From NCBI RefSeq assembly GCF_932276165.1, contig NC_064012.1, forward strand, positions 3,107,501-3,171,500: a stretch of 64,000 bases of DNA. Reading direction: 5' to 3'. Positions 54,801 through 63,170 of the stretch are shown piece after piece (the first letter of the stretch is position 1; every line of letters starts with the position of its first letter). The notes under the pieces were generated by a model. The model did not search any database. It was not told the origin of the DNA and saw only the letters and a list, made by a program, of their open reading frames with translations. Source of the DNA: Plutella xylostella. Taxonomy: Eukaryota > Arthropoda > Insecta > Lepidoptera > Plutellidae. A program made the position numbers and the translations under genes.

Positions 54801-57800
54801 ATACGGCTGAGTGTCGCTCAGTCCCTTAAGTAAACGATCGTGAAACTCGACTCTGTTTGTTTTCCTCGGATTTCTATATTGCCTAGGTTTGGGTGTTATA
54901 GAGGTTAGCTTAAAAGATATCCATCTGTGATCCGCACAGGACACGTCTGGAAGCACCCTCCAGCCTACCACCATGTCCCTCGCCTGACTGTTAGTAATAG
55001 TGACATCTGGAATTGTTTGAGCACGAGCCGTGACAAACGTAGGCTCGGACCCTCTATTCAGAACACTTAGATTATTAGATAATAGGAACTCGAGTAAATC
55101 CCTACCCCTTTTATTAGTTTCCCTACAGCCCCATAGACTGCTATGCGCATTTGCATCGCAACCTATAATGAGTGGGATATTGTTTATCTTACATTCCGTG
55201 ACCAGAGAGATAAGCTCGGGCGGGGGCATTGACCCGTCCCCAGGTAGGTATGCCGAGGCGATATACAACACCCGCCTCGCGTGCGACTCGTCCAATGTGA
55301 GTCCCACCACGGTTAAGTCCGGAGTGCAAAGATTTGAAATTTTGTTAGCAGTGTAACATTTAGGTATAAGTATTAGACTTCTTATTTTACTACAATCTAC
55401 AGTGGAGAAAGAGTTACAATAAAAAGTATTACCTTGATGAAGTTCGAGCGGCTTACCCCTCCTAAGTAAAGGCTCCGTGACCAGCGCAATGGTGGTCGGG
55501 TTTTCTTCTAGTTTACGTCGCAGAGCCGCGGCCCCAGTGTACGAATGTTGAATATTCGCTTGTATCACTTTAATCGACGTCATTTTTGTTTTATTGTTTT
55601 TTTTTTTTATATAGATTTAATATTATATATTATAAATATATTTAATATTATATGTGTAAGTGTACTTATACATATTTAATAAGTTTATGTTGGTGTGGTC
55701 GCCCGGTCGTCGTCCCGCCCCAACATATATTCCTCGGTGGCCGAGGACAAGCTCAGAGTCGAGGGCGACCGAATGCCAAGGGCCCCGAGGCCCAACCATT
55801 CGCCCGCACTCGACCCCGAAGACTTGCGCTCGCGACCGGACTCCGGTTTGTCCGCCACCGCCGTCACCGCGTCACACGTGTCCCCGGGGGGGGCACTTGG
55901 GGCTGCGGTCGCAAGCACGTCAGCTGTTTCAGCTGCCTGACCGCCGCCCTGTGACACTCTGACGTGTATTGTGCCCACCTTGTAGCTCAGCTTCCTCTCC
56001 CTCAGCTCAAGGCGCTCTATTTCGGGCTGCGGAATGCCAAATATAAGCAGGGCACACCGCACCCCCTCGACCTCCCTAATATCGGAGGAGAACAGCCGCC
56101 AACTGTTGAGGTCGACCCAGCGTCGGTTAACCCTCGAAAGGTGGAACCGCAGGGCTTCTACTGACTCCTCAGTGTAGTCAGGCACCCACACGGCCCCCTT
56201 AATAAAGGAGGGCATCTCCGACGCCGCGACGACCTTCAACTGGCAGCCTCCATCCCATAAGGGGGGGAGGCTGCTGACGGTCTCCTTCAGCCAGTCCAGG
56301 GTGTAGTCGTCGCAGCACCTCAATTTAAGTCCCCCGCGAGCAAGTTGCTGGGGGAAATGGTCGAATGCGGGGACTACATCCCTGGTGAGGTCATTCACAG
56401 CCTCACTGTGTTTCAGCTCAACTGCCCGCCGGATGATCGTCATCTGGTCCGGGGACAGTTCTCGCCAATCAGCTGCCACGATTACTGCGTTCAAGTGCGC
56501 TTTTAGAGCGCCCGCGTAATTGAGGCTTGCTGATTGGGGGTCTTTGGGCCGAGCGAGACAGGCCCTCTTTGGGGGACCTCTCGTTCCCCCCGCCGCTGGA
56601 GACACCTTCTCGTCGGACCGCATACGTTTGACCCGTGCGCTGGTGTTCGCCGGGGTCTTCGGTTGCCCACCACCCGGCACTAACCTGGGGCATCCCTTTT
56701 GGGACGCACCCGGGTGTGCAACAGAGGTGGGGGCTTTGTGTGTAGCCGTGGAGGAGGCGGGAATCGGCCTGGCCGGTGTTGGGAGGGGTGGCCCCCCTGC
56801 CGGCATCGAACCCCCCGTGTGCCCCCGAGTCACGGTAGCACTGCCACGGTCATACTCATTGGAGCGACCCGCAGCAGCACTGGACGGCGTGACTCGAGCG
56901 GCGATGTCGGCCAGGGGCACCGCCGCCAGTCTGGCTGCCTCCTCCCGCATCCTCCGCCTATATAGCCTCCTCCTCGCCGAGCCGCTCATGCGGTGGCGGG
57001 TGCGTGTTGCGCCATCGACGGCCGGGTCCCCGGGGCCCCCGGGGGCGCCGCGGTCGGGCCCCGCCGGCGCCGGCGAGCCGGAACAGGCGGGGACCGCGGC
57101 GCTTGCCCCATGTGTGGTATCAATGGTGTGGTGGTGTTTGTGTTGTGAAGAATAAACTAAAAACACTTAATAAAATAACGACCTGCAATAAATAAAATAT
57201 GGCGGGTAGTTTTGTGTCACTGATTCACTAAACTATTAACTATCACTGTAATACGTTTCCGCGGTTTTCACGCCGAGATAACAATATCACAGGACTATCA
57301 ACACTTTAGCTTCACTTTAAAACTTTAATCACTCACGATTTTAAAATATATAATCTATTATCACTAGTATTTGTGCTGGAGCTTTGGTGTGGCCAGATTT
57401 TTAAAAATTAAGATTAAAGTAAAAATGCTTATTTTGACCCAAGGTACGTTACACGTTTGTACCTTGGGACACTTTTGAGTGTACTTTGGGACAAATTGAT
57501 CTATTTTATTTTTGGTACAAAAAGTCTAGTAATCATCGTTATTTTATAACTACATTGACATCAAATTATCATTAGTTTATAACGAAATTATATTTTGCGA
57601 TTATGTATGAATCTTATGTTACAAATTGGAACGTTCACTTTAAAGGTATATTTTTTCCTTCTTTTACTTTATCTACTGCTTATTTCAAACGATCCTGACA
57701 TACTACAACTCTCTTCTTTCCAGTTTTACTCTGCCACTAATAAGAACAGAGATTTATGGCGTTATTTAGAAGTTAACAGTCTCCATAGTACAAAACCATA

Positions 57801-59286
57801 GGATACAGTGTCCCAAGGTACAAATTTAATCGTGTCCCAAGGTACAAAAAAGCAATATTTAACAAAAATTTCAATATCTTTATTTTTATGTTAGGAATCT
57901 TTCAAATAATTGCCGCTGCATAAAATTAAATAACTAAAAATATATACGTGACATCCATGTCTCTATTTTGAGCATGCCTCAATGAGATAAAGCAACTCCA
58001 AAAACTATATAAAACCTTCTTTTGACTCCAAAAAACTTCATATTGTCTTCACCACACACTCGATGCCGGTATGATCACGAGACTCACTAGTTTTGCCAAG
58101 CGAGTAAAATACTATGCCTAGGGTAGAATTTTAATGGGTTTATTTAGCCGGTTTTTAAAATATAATAAATGTCCCGAGGTACAAGCGTCCCAAGGTACGT
58201 TACGTTACCCTAATGTTAGGTGTGAAAGAAGCTGAAGTTGTAACCTATTGAAAACTAAATTAAACGGGAGCAGCGGATATTGTTAGGTGTTCCTATACTT
58301 AACAATCCTTGTGATCTAATACCCAAATATTACAGTACTTATAGAATAACTCGGACTCATGTGGTTATTCGAGTACATATTGGTGTAGTGTTATTGATAA
58401 TACCTATAGACTGTTACCTGTGACCTGTGGTATTATGAGCGGTGGTACCTCAGTCGGGTAAGCGCCCGCTTCTCACGCCAGAGATGCAGGTTCGAATCAA
58501 CGCGCTGACATGTACCAATTAGTAGGTATTTTGGAATTTAAGTATAATGTATACACGGCTCTTACTCTGACTCTGACCAGCGTGGTGGGAAATGGTCCAA
58601 GCTTTGGAGTTTATACTTTAACCAAGTTTCCATTCGAGAGAGCCAGGTGCAGTACTTATACTCCCACAGATAATATAATAGAATACCTGTGGTATGAGTT
58701 CTGTTTTCAGGTCTATGACGACCTTCGGCCGTTGTTCCGATTTCAGGATACCTTTCTCCTTAACCTGAAAGCAAACATAAATAATGTAACTACTGTTTAT
58801 AAATGCCTTTACTCATATTTTTTAACTTTAAGTAGGCAGTTGGTGAAGTTTTTGTGAAACGGCAAACAAAGTATTTTTGTACTTTAATATCTGAGAATAG
58901 ATGCCGTGTAGAATCAACAACATTTTAAGACTTTCCGAATTTGTTTTTGTAAGTATTTATTGTATACATATTATTATCCTATGTAAGTGCATATTAAGTG
59001 TAAGTATAATAAAATTCAGACATAATATCCTTCCCATGTGGTCAATTTCGTTAATGTACGCACGTAATTAACCTAATACAAATTTCCTGTAAACACAACA
59101 ACAATAACAAAGAAACAGCAATGAAAAACAACTCACGAACAAGGTTAAATAGATGCAAACTATAAAACTGCATGGACAGTTGAAAGTTCACCTTCATGAG
59201 ACATGTCCGATAACGTTAGAGGATAACAGATAATAGTTACTGATAACAATAATAGTTAATTCCGTAATTACCTGTCGTGCTTCCAT
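38876..59286 (-). CDS. Tmc: Tmc: transmembrane channel-like protein, 13 exons, 1,435 residues
   Basis: Member of the TMC family of multipass membrane proteins, in animals linked to mechanotransduction. Exons in order: 59272-59286 (inferred), 46962-47109, 45840-46011, 44791-44935, 44350-44454, 43734-43922, 43229-43461, 42635-42826, 42080-42328, 40631-41993, 39953-40549, 39648-39864, 38876-39558. They sum to 4,308 nt, exactly 1,436 codons with the TAG stop at 38876. The family signature CWETMFGQELVKL lies near residue 925. Residues 1-195 are basic, Ser/Pro-rich and cytosolic; about nine membrane segments lie between residues 240 and 1130; the C-terminal 300 residues are charged. The exon 1 assignment is the weakest part; without it the gene starts at an unknown exon upstream of 47109. 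It is transcribed in the same direction as LanA, whose start lies 1.6 kb downstream of the Tmc stop. Confidence 0.9.
39953..41993 (-). CDS. Tmc: Tmc exons 10-11: TM5, giant extracellular loop, TMC signature, last helices
   Basis: Exon 10 (40631-41993) opens with helix IMLLNLLNLYSLIFALFSK, then about 400 residues of Ser/Thr-rich sequence with at least a dozen N-X-S/T sequons (NFTETL, NITTT, NNSNK, NESSA, NCTIH, NLTHNIS), then CWETMFGQELVKLTMMDL. Exon 11 (39953-40549) has helices VFVLLGTLFMDFFRALFV, the re-entrant or helical MVWMGMFFSPGLVVLNVFKL, YLALLLTMLFLCVLPVGYSI and AIVIPLLVLLVLIIYYLTSL. Intron 10 is only about 81 bp and happens to be open in frame, so retention would insert 27 residues without a stop. 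Confidence 0.92.
42080..43922 (-). CDS. Tmc: Tmc exons 6-9: TM1 to TM4
   Basis: Exon 6 (43734-43922): KEIESHFGSVVASYFTFLRW followed by TM1 LFWVNLVIGFILMVFVIVPE. Exon 7 (43229-43461): extracellular stretch then TM2 MPLAYFLTGLVVYIYSFVAT. Exon 8 (42635-42826): cytosolic KMAENSRMSKLSEKEDECIF and KLFTGWDFMIGNAETA. Exon 9 (42080-42328): NWRIISLRAFVN, TM3 ICVVILLAISAWAVVNVV, TM4 TTIVVTVISITFPQFFELLG. These phrases are diagnostic for TMC. Phases match at every junction. Confidence 0.93.
42886..42945 (+). repeat. Interspersed repeat fragment in Tmc intron 7
   Basis: Shares CCTCTCCCAAAGCACGCCAC with 11505-11580. Fragment only. Confidence 0.5.
44350..47109 (-). CDS. Tmc: Tmc exons 2-5: N-terminal cytosolic region
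   Basis: Residues about 6-195: GAGERAPVSPQPSVDRLSV (exon 2, proline/serine-rich), GSEDEDYSASLSAVLRQRRA then an Arg-rich run (exon 3), TAISMEEGPPGAVTQEQIFQ and LHKEVLVSVKQQPLGMRRKL (exon 4), AKGYIKRHEGQLQERLAQSK (exon 5). Exons 4 and 5 resemble the conserved segment before TM1 of TMC proteins; exons 2 and 3 are GC-rich and poorly conserved in kind. The end of exon 3 is the source of a 46-bp tandem array (45640-45839). Confidence 0.85.
44507..44775. repeat. MITE-like block plus SINE promoter fragment in Tmc intron 4
   Basis: 44507-44690 starts ATGAGCAATGAAAAAGTTCC, a dispersed motif also found near 33455, 51170 and 51552. It is followed at 44690-44775 by a minus-strand tRNA-like fragment with GGTTCGATTCCCAGC. 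Exon 4 begins 16 bases to the right. Confidence 0.55.
45640..45839 (-). repeat. 46-bp tandem repeat of the Tmc exon 3 donor end
   Basis: CCCGAGCTGCTG recurs at 45658, 45704, 45750, 45797 and 45843. Each unit carries exon codons (CAGCAGCTCGGGAGA on the minus strand), a GTAAGA or related donor and about 25 bases of intron (TGGCTGTCTCTTTC). The unit at 45843 is the real exon end (donor at 45839). Copies near 45650 and 45790 have damaged donors. Confidence 0.85.
46069..46188. mobile_element. Palindromic MITE, GTAGCACGGGGCGC family, third copy
   Basis: Left arm ACGGGGCGCATTTAAGACGT, right arm ACGTCTTAACAGCGCCCCGT; inner AGCCTCAAGAGCGAGCGCGA. Lies in Tmc intron 2; inverse of the copy at 22688. Confidence 0.75.
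47153..47404. mobile_element. MITE, about 250 bp, ACAGGGTGTTGCAAAAAGGG family, complete
   Basis: Begins ATAGGGTGTTGTGAAAAGGG and ends with the inverse ACCCTTTTTGCAACACC; second arm pair AAGGGGGTGACTCAGGGGGT and CCTGAGTCACCCGCTTTCGG. Same family as the inserts between the exon 13 copies of LanA, where the ends are conserved but the interior is shorter. Confidence 0.75.
47405..51754. other. Tmc intron 1, distal part
   Basis: No convincing exon. An open frame of 62 codons (48705-48893, minus) and GC-richer sequence around 48890-49030 could be an alternative 5' exon or promoter, but I see no splice partner in phase. Positions 51115-51200 and 51545-51650 carry GAGCAATGAAAAAGTTCC-type repeat ends. 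A run of 16 G lies at 51350-51365. Otherwise AT-rich. Confidence 0.45.
51957..55583 (-). CDS. ORF2: endonuclease, reverse transcriptase, RNase H
   Basis: 1,208 residues, complete. Residues 1-220: APE-type endonuclease (VIQANIQHSYTGAAALRRKL, VTEPLL, IIGCDANAHSSLWGCRETNK, DVTITN, SCADHRWISF). About 440-740: reverse transcriptase (SFLPFKSPGADGIVPALLQW, AYRPISLSSFLLKTLERL, AVFIDIEGAFDKTMFNSI, GCPQGGVLSPLLWVLVVNDL, and the catalytic YADD in TTIAYADDVTILI). About 915-1060: RNase H with INIYIDGAKNK, FQAEAASLLDG, ICFYTDSMAIL and NCEADRLARMG, so the acidic residues are present. The C-terminus has CRTCKEVDETVEHILLACP, a CCHC-like knuckle. No stop or frameshift. Confidence 0.93.
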   Translation of the reverse strand: MTSIKVIQANIQHSYTGAAALRRKLEENPTTIALVTEPLLRRGKPLELHQGNTFYCNSFSTVDCSKIRSLILIPKCYTANKISNLCTPDLTVVGLTLDESHARRVLYIASAYLPGDGSMPPPELISLVTECKINNIPLIIGCDANAHSSLWGCRETNKRGRDLLEFLLSNNLSVLNRGSEPTFVTARAQTIPDVTITNSQARDMVVGWRVLPDVSCADHRWISFKLTSITPKPRQYRNPRKTNRVEFHDRLLKGLSDTQPYDNLNTYKLIDEAVDEFTNIIVKSYEESCPLVTVSASPRKWWCNSLEKMRTNVRKLFNRAKNTKKEEDWKAFQLARNKFKKETRAKTRESWRNFCGSIQSETKAARVKKCMSIDSQNQLDSLKKPDGTYTKNETERNSLLLLTHFPGCEMLAEESCDQEQLSPIINSSSYAESIAAAVINEEKVRWAITSFLPFKSPGADGIVPALLQWEVDIISPRIVGIFRACIALGYIPKGWREVKVVFLPKAGKDDYTSPKAYRPISLSSFLLKTLERLCDRYIRDGALSVKPVHPNQHAYQPGKSTESALHAVVSKIENSILLQQSCLAVFIDIEGAFDKTMFNSISNNLKNHDVDPVISAWITNMLKSRTVSFTSTNTIRCKVAKGCPQGGVLSPLLWVLVVNDLLCDLNNKGFTTIAYADDVTILIGGLFVNTLCERMQLALNIIEEWCHKHELSVNPTKTEMVLFTKKTKIGNLKLPKLFNTTLKLTNEVKYLGIWLDHRLSWYKHVEKTLSKATISLYQTRKLVGSKWGLKPKLCKWLYTAVVRPIITYGAVVWWQRSNLITVKNKLRQFQRLACVSITGCMKSTPTAALEIILGLPPLDIIIKQEAKAAAIRLSNMGLWSTNTTAQGHSRILDIAKLSAPGSTECSDTTIKMFIFNRSYTIQRDQCGTSDENNYDINIYIDGAKNKKGSGGGVFCPELNLQYSVSFGNKATVFQAEAASLLDGATQIKDTKNSNICFYTDSMAILGALGRTVTKSKLILECHRTLENLSISNNVTVQWIKSHNDNIGNCEADRLARMGSNTLPIGPEPFISLSSKAIRQVLTDKTLSEHNQEWKNRVDCRQTKAFIVSHNHKLTRYLLNLSRSNISLMVGLITGHCCVNKHLYTIGNSTSPLCRTCKEVDETVEHILLACPPTTETRLSILGPTERLPQLLQHPGLLLQFTRELGWLS
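55584..55684 (-). other. AT-rich linker between ORF1 and ORF2
   Basis: About 100 bases, almost only A and T (TATAAATATATTTAATATTA and a poly-T run near 55590-55605). No overlap of the two frames, so ORF2 translation would need reinitiation or another route. Confidence 0.6.
55685..57166 (-). CDS. ORF1 protein of the non-LTR element
   Basis: Open for 493 codons; translation more likely starts at the later methionine of MSGSARRRLYRRRMREEAAR (about residue 59), since the first 58 residues are low-complexity. The N-terminal half is Pro/Ala/Gly-rich and basic. The C-terminal half (about residues 215-400; LKAHLNAVIVAADWRELSPD, CCDDYTLDWLKETVSSLPPL, FIKGAVWVPDYTEESVEALR) resembles the domain of unknown function (DUF4780-like) found in ORF1 proteins of insect LOA-like elements. 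No CCHC knuckles. Its GC content is much higher than that of ORF2. Confidence 0.8.
   Translation of the reverse strand: MFLVYSSQHKHHHTIDTTHGASAAVPACSGSPAPAGPDRGAPGGPGDPAVDGATRTRHRMSGSARRRLYRRRMREEAARLAAVPLADIAARVTPSSAAAGRSNEYDRGSATVTRGHTGGSMPAGGPPLPTPARPIPASSTATHKAPTSVAHPGASQKGCPRLVPGGGQPKTPANTSARVKRMRSDEKVSPAAGGTRGPPKRACLARPKDPQSASLNYAGALKAHLNAVIVAADWRELSPDQMTIIRRAVELKHSEAVNDLTRDVVPAFDHFPQQLARGGLKLRCCDDYTLDWLKETVSSLPPLWDGGCQLKVVAASEMPSFIKGAVWVPDYTEESVEALRFHLSRVNRRWVDLNSWRLFSSDIREVEGVRCALLIFGIPQPEIERLELRERKLSYKVGTIHVRVSQGGGQAAETADVLATAAPSAPPGDTCDAVTAVADKPESGRERKSSGSSAGEWLGLGALGIRSPSTLSLSSATEEYMLGRDDDRATTPT
58437..58620 (+). mobile_element. tRNA-derived SINE (plus strand)
   Basis: GCGGTGGTACCTCAGTCGGG with A-box like sequence and GGTTCGAATCA (B box, 58489-58499), followed by a non-tRNA body including CTGACCAGCGTGGTGGGAAA. 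The tRNA-like part cannot fold into an intact tRNA, so this is a SINE. The 3' limit is uncertain. Confidence 0.7.
58621..59271. other. Tmc intron 1, part next to inferred exon 1
   Basis: AT-rich with no feature that I can support. Confidence 0.4.
59272..59286 (-). CDS. Tmc: Inferred first coding exon of Tmc (MEARQ)
   Basis: ATG in a strong context (GACCGCCATGG on the minus strand), five codons MEARQ, then GTAATT. Its phase (0) matches the start of exon 2 at 47109. I chose it because exon 2 has no in-frame ATG of its own upstream and this is the best ATG-plus-donor I see. If correct, intron 1 is 12.2 kb. An alternative first exon elsewhere cannot be excluded. Confidence 0.45.
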
Positions 59287-61289
59287 GGCGGTCGACTGAA
59301 GGGGCCACTATGCTCAAATGTTGTCACTACAACCCGTAGGCGGCTGAAAAGGATCCTGGGCAATAACGGTGTAACAGAGAATTTGCAATAAAATAATTAG
59401 GGTTAATTTTTTTAAGAGGTTAGATTAAAGCTTGTTTTTCGCAACGATTTCTCTTTGTTTGTTGTCCAGCACTATGTTAAATTAAATAATTGATTATTAT
59501 GATTATTTAGATAGTTGAAATAAATTATATAAAAAATACGTTGGTGCCTTTTCCATTATTTGCCTTAATTTAGAAATAGTACCAACCTGAAAACAATTGA
59601 ACATGGAAAAGGTGCGAATAATGTAAAGTATAAGTAAGTACTTAATTATAGTTTTTTATTATTTAATAGTAGGTAATTTCAGTAAATCTCCAAATGCCTT
59701 GTCTTGGCTATGACTGCAAATGCTAAAACCAACGACACTGTGAAACCAGACGAAAGTATTATTAATATCTAACAAAGAAGATTAAAGTAAAACAATAAAA
59801 ATTGTTAAAAAAGCAGTTACGTCTTTATGTCTCACGTCCAAGTAATTAGTGAGTTGGAAACGGTGGGGTTACGGAAGGGTGAGGCGGGGCGGTGTCGTCG
59901 CTTTGTTCAGGGCTTTCCCATTACAGGCAGGTACAGTCGGCTACAAGTAAAGCGTGAAGGTTTGGTTAATGCCGAGCTTACTTCGTTCGTAGGTTTTGAT
60001 ATTGGCGTTCATCTAGGGAGGTAAGTACCTACCTACTTGTTTCACCATGTGAAGTGGGTGGTAAGGTAATGTGTAGGATAAAGTAGGTATATCTACAATC
60101 TACATCTTCTAGTAAACTCTCCTCAGAATTAAACAGACCAACTTATATACCTAAGCAGTTTTATAATATTCATTCGATATTAAACACAAAATTAAAATGA
60201 GTCTCTGATTAATTATACCTGAGTCCAAAGACAATTAGGTGTTATGAGGTTTTTTTTGAATCCCGTCTTATTTTGATATTAGTAGGTCATCAACGTTTAG
60301 CAAATTCAGATAAATTCTGCATCAAAAAAGCTTTTGTCATCTCAACTGTGAAACCGGCAGTTAGACACAAAGCTCATACTATACCAAAGCTTTTGTCGTC
60401 CCAACTGTGAGACCGGCAGATAGAAACAAAGCTCATTCATGAAATCGTTTTTTTATTAACTTCTCGTCTTCTGACGGACGGGCTTGGAGCCGCGCATGTG
60501 TCCGCAACATGCTGTAATAACCACAGAATAGAATATAATATATGTTTATTGGTCACCACAAAATAAAACATACAAAGAGAACTTATAAACTAGGAACAAT
60601 CAACAATAGGCGGCCTTATCGAGCGATCTCTTACAGGCAACCATAATCGTGATCATAAATCTTATTTACATAAAATAAAAAATCTATATGTAACGCCATT
60701 GCTAGGTTGATTTCTGAAGCAACAATCAAAAGCTCGTTTATTTAGCGAAAAACTAGATTTCAGAGCAATTAAACATGCAATGTCGCTAAAAATAAGAGTT
60801 TTAAAATTGTTTGGAGTAAAATCTCAGTTAAGTTAGGAAGGAACTTAATTATGTATGTTTATTATTACAATAAAACTTTTAAGTACCATTTAATTTTCTA
60901 CTCTCTATGTATATAATAAGTACCTAGGTGAGCTAAACTATGCAAAAGCTCTTTTTAAGCACTTTCAAATGCGGAAAGCCGACAAACAGTCTGGCATTCT
61001 GGTATTATTTTTGTGTAAAATAAAAGTATTATTATGCTATAAATATAACTAAATTGCATAACATATGATGACTCATATTGTCAACCGGTTAGTCCATAAT
61101 ATAATATTTTTATTAGCCCAGAGCGAAAGAGGTAGCAATATTCCTTGAGATATGGCGGTATGTGCATTTGTGCAGTCTGGACTATCTACTTATAGCATCA
61201 AGCCTTTATAGAGCCCTTACCTAATAACCTACCTAGAAGTAGTAGGTAGTCTGGAAGAAATTATTCTTAGTAATATGGCCGCCAATTGT

Positions 61290-61376
61290 ACCATCTATGT
61301 TGTGTATTTCCTCGTGTAATTTCTGTGTTTGTCTGCAATAAAGAATTATCTATCTATCTATCTATAAGATTAACAT
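61290..61376 (+). repeat. 3' end of a retroelement with (TATC)n tail
   Basis: TTTGTCTGCAATAAAGAATT is followed by about five TATC units, the pattern of a truncated non-LTR or SINE insertion ending in a microsatellite. Confidence 0.55.
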
Positions 61377-62171
61377 TATGTTTCATTAGTTTATTCTTTT
61401 GTATGATCATTAGTGATCATAATGCAGAGCTTACAATAAACGACACGTGTTACGTGAGCCATTCACAAATCCAAAGTCGCAAAAGCGTATGTTCCCTACT
61501 AAAGCGTTTTATCAACATTTTATCGTCTGTAAGGAGCGCTAATAGGTAACTAAAGTCCTTAACTCCTGCGTATTGAGGGCTAAATTTAAACTACTAGTGT
61601 TCACACGTCCACTACAAACAACTAAGCGGGCCCTTTAGTTGCCCTATTAGGCTCGGGCCAGTGAGTTTTTTTTACCATGAAGTGGGACAATGTAGAGACA
61701 AAAGCATCTAAGGCCTTTTCGGGTTTGGCCACAAATCGCCCGCCTCTACAAGGCCATGCCGCACATCGCTTAGAATGCGCTTCTCCACTAGAGAACTGGT
61801 CAAAGATTATGTAGAGTTTTAGATTTGGCAATTGGTAGAGCCCTTCCATGAAAGTGTAGAGTCAATTGAATTGGCAATAGTTTTTTCGGTTTCTGACTCT
61901 TATGATATGTTTGTTTTTCACGGAATCATACGGAACCTACAGCTGTTGTGTTGACTTTACTAATAGTCTCAACTTAAATTTACTTTAATTACGTAATAGA
62001 TATAATAACATAACATTACCTACTCTTGAATGCACAATTAATTGGACGGATTGCTACTCGTATAATTATTATGTCACTATTACCATCCAAACAAAGTTCT
62101 TACCTTTATTAAAATTGCTAAATAAGTAATAAGGCCGCCATTTTTAAATCTTTCAGGTTAATGATTGTTTT

Positions 62172-62746
62172 TAGGGTTCCGTAGCCAAAATGGCAAAAAC
62201 GGAACCCTTATAGTTTCGTCATGTCCGTCTGTCCGTCTGTCCGTCTGTCCGTCTGTCACAGCCGATTTACTCGGAAACTATAAGTACTACAGTGATGAAA
62301 TTTGATGGGAATATGTGTTGTATGAACCGCTACAAAAATATGACACTAAATAGTAAAAAAAAGAATTGGGGGTGGGGCCCCCCATACATGTAACTGAGGG
62401 ATGAAATTTTTTTTTCGATGTACATACCCGTGTGGGGTATCAATGGAAAGGTCTTTTAAAATGATATAAAGTTTTTCAAAAAACATTTTTCTTAAAGTGA
62501 ACGGTTTTTGAGATATCAGCTCTCAAAGTCGTAAAAAGTATGTCCCCCCCCCTCTATTTTTATAACTACGGGGTATAAAATTCTAAAAAAAATAGAGGTG
62601 ATGCATGCTAATTAACTCTTTCAACGATTTTTGGTTTGATCAAAGTATCTCTTATAGTTTTTGAGATAGGTTGATTTAACTGTAAATTATATTTGCTGCT
62701 ACGGAACCCTTTGTGCGCGAGCCCGACTCGCACTTGGCCGGTTTTT
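62172..62746 (+). mobile_element. Interspersed repeat, GGGTTCCGTA.. to GCCCGACTCGCACTTGGCCG, about 575 bp
   Basis: Starts TAGGGTTCCGTAGCCAAAAT, has a (CCGT/CTGT)n block at 62225-62260 and ends GGAACCCTTTGTGCGCGAGC then GACTCGCACTTGGCCGG. Head and tail contain opposed GGGTTCCGT and ACGGAACCC. Copies of the head are at 4779, 18087 and, inverse, 25545-25645. A familiar lepidopteran repeat of unknown class. Confidence 0.65.
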
Positions 62747-63170
62747 TTTGATGCAAGAGGATTGTAATTGTAATTATAAAGTTTAACTTAGGACAACGTA
62801 CATTTTTACTGAAATGCAGTGTAAATTCTGCCTATTGTAACAAATTTTTACAAAAATATTTAGAAATCCATGTAATTACTTAAGTACTTAATAAAAATAT
62901 AATTATATCTATCATTATGCTCTCTAAGTAGGAAAATAGGTAAACTTTTAATTTAGCACAGTTCACGGAAATCGTATATTTTCTCGTATTATTAAATTAA
63001 CAAAAACAACTTACCAAACATCTCGTGCCCTAACTAAAAAAACACCCCAAAAGCATCCTGACCATCCCGGCCTAACTCCACATCTGTCGCCATTTAATCT
63101 TTGCCGCGGAGTTTCGTGCGCGCCGCGCTGTCAGTGTATAGACGGCGCGGAGCTGAGCGCGCGTCCCGAC

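Larger units (their letters stand above)
51875..57345 (-). mobile_element. Full-length non-LTR retrotransposon (RNase H-bearing, LOA/I/R1 group), 5,471 bp
   Basis: Minus-strand order: 5' UTR (57167-57345), ORF1 (57166-55685), AT-rich linker, ORF2 (55583-51957), 3' UTR ending in about five TATTC/GAATA repeats (51875-51893). It is flanked by a perfect 14-bp direct repeat ATATATAATCTATT at 51861-51874 and 57346-57359. Both ORFs are open. Exact target duplication and intact frames indicate a recent insertion. The microsatellite tail in place of poly(A) fits the I/LOA-like elements. Confidence 0.9.
51755..58210. mobile_element. TA-flanked DNA transposon split by a retrotransposon
   Basis: Left end GGGTAACGTAACGTACC.. 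(51755-51778) and right end (58187-58210) are inverse repeats matching at 23 of 24 positions; TA lies directly outside both ends (51753-51754 and 58211-58212). Without the retrotransposon and one copy of its target duplication the element is about 970 bp. Its right part carries the motif GTCCCAAGGTAC or its inverse at least six times (about 57438, 57460, 57480, 57810, 57832, 58170, 58187). No transposase frame, so non-autonomous. A TA duplication suggests the Tc1/mariner-like group, but the ends match no family I know. Confidence 0.78.
59287..63170. other. Spacer between Tmc and the laminin-N-terminal gene
   Basis: The two genes are transcribed away from each other. Contents: a paired direct repeat AAGCTTTTGTC.. 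at 60329 and 60390; a repeat tail with TTTATTGGTCACCACAAAAT (60540-60640), like that at 16180; a LINE- or SINE-type 3' end with a TATC microsatellite (61290-61376); the long interspersed repeat at 62172-62746. No gene recognised. Confidence 0.5.

Noticed and set aside
56520..57155. 211-codon plus-strand frame
   Set aside because: Shadow of the GC-rich ORF1 of the retrotransposon on the other strand.
57595..57801. 68-codon frame as a transposase
   Set aside because: No catalytic motif and far too short; it lies in the AT-rich part of the TA-flanked element.
58437..58510. A tRNA gene
   Set aside because: It has A- and B-box like sequence but no paired acceptor stem; the body that follows is SINE-like.
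61622..61849. 75-codon minus-strand frame
   Set aside because: No recognisable family, no splice context; left as unexplained spacer sequence.
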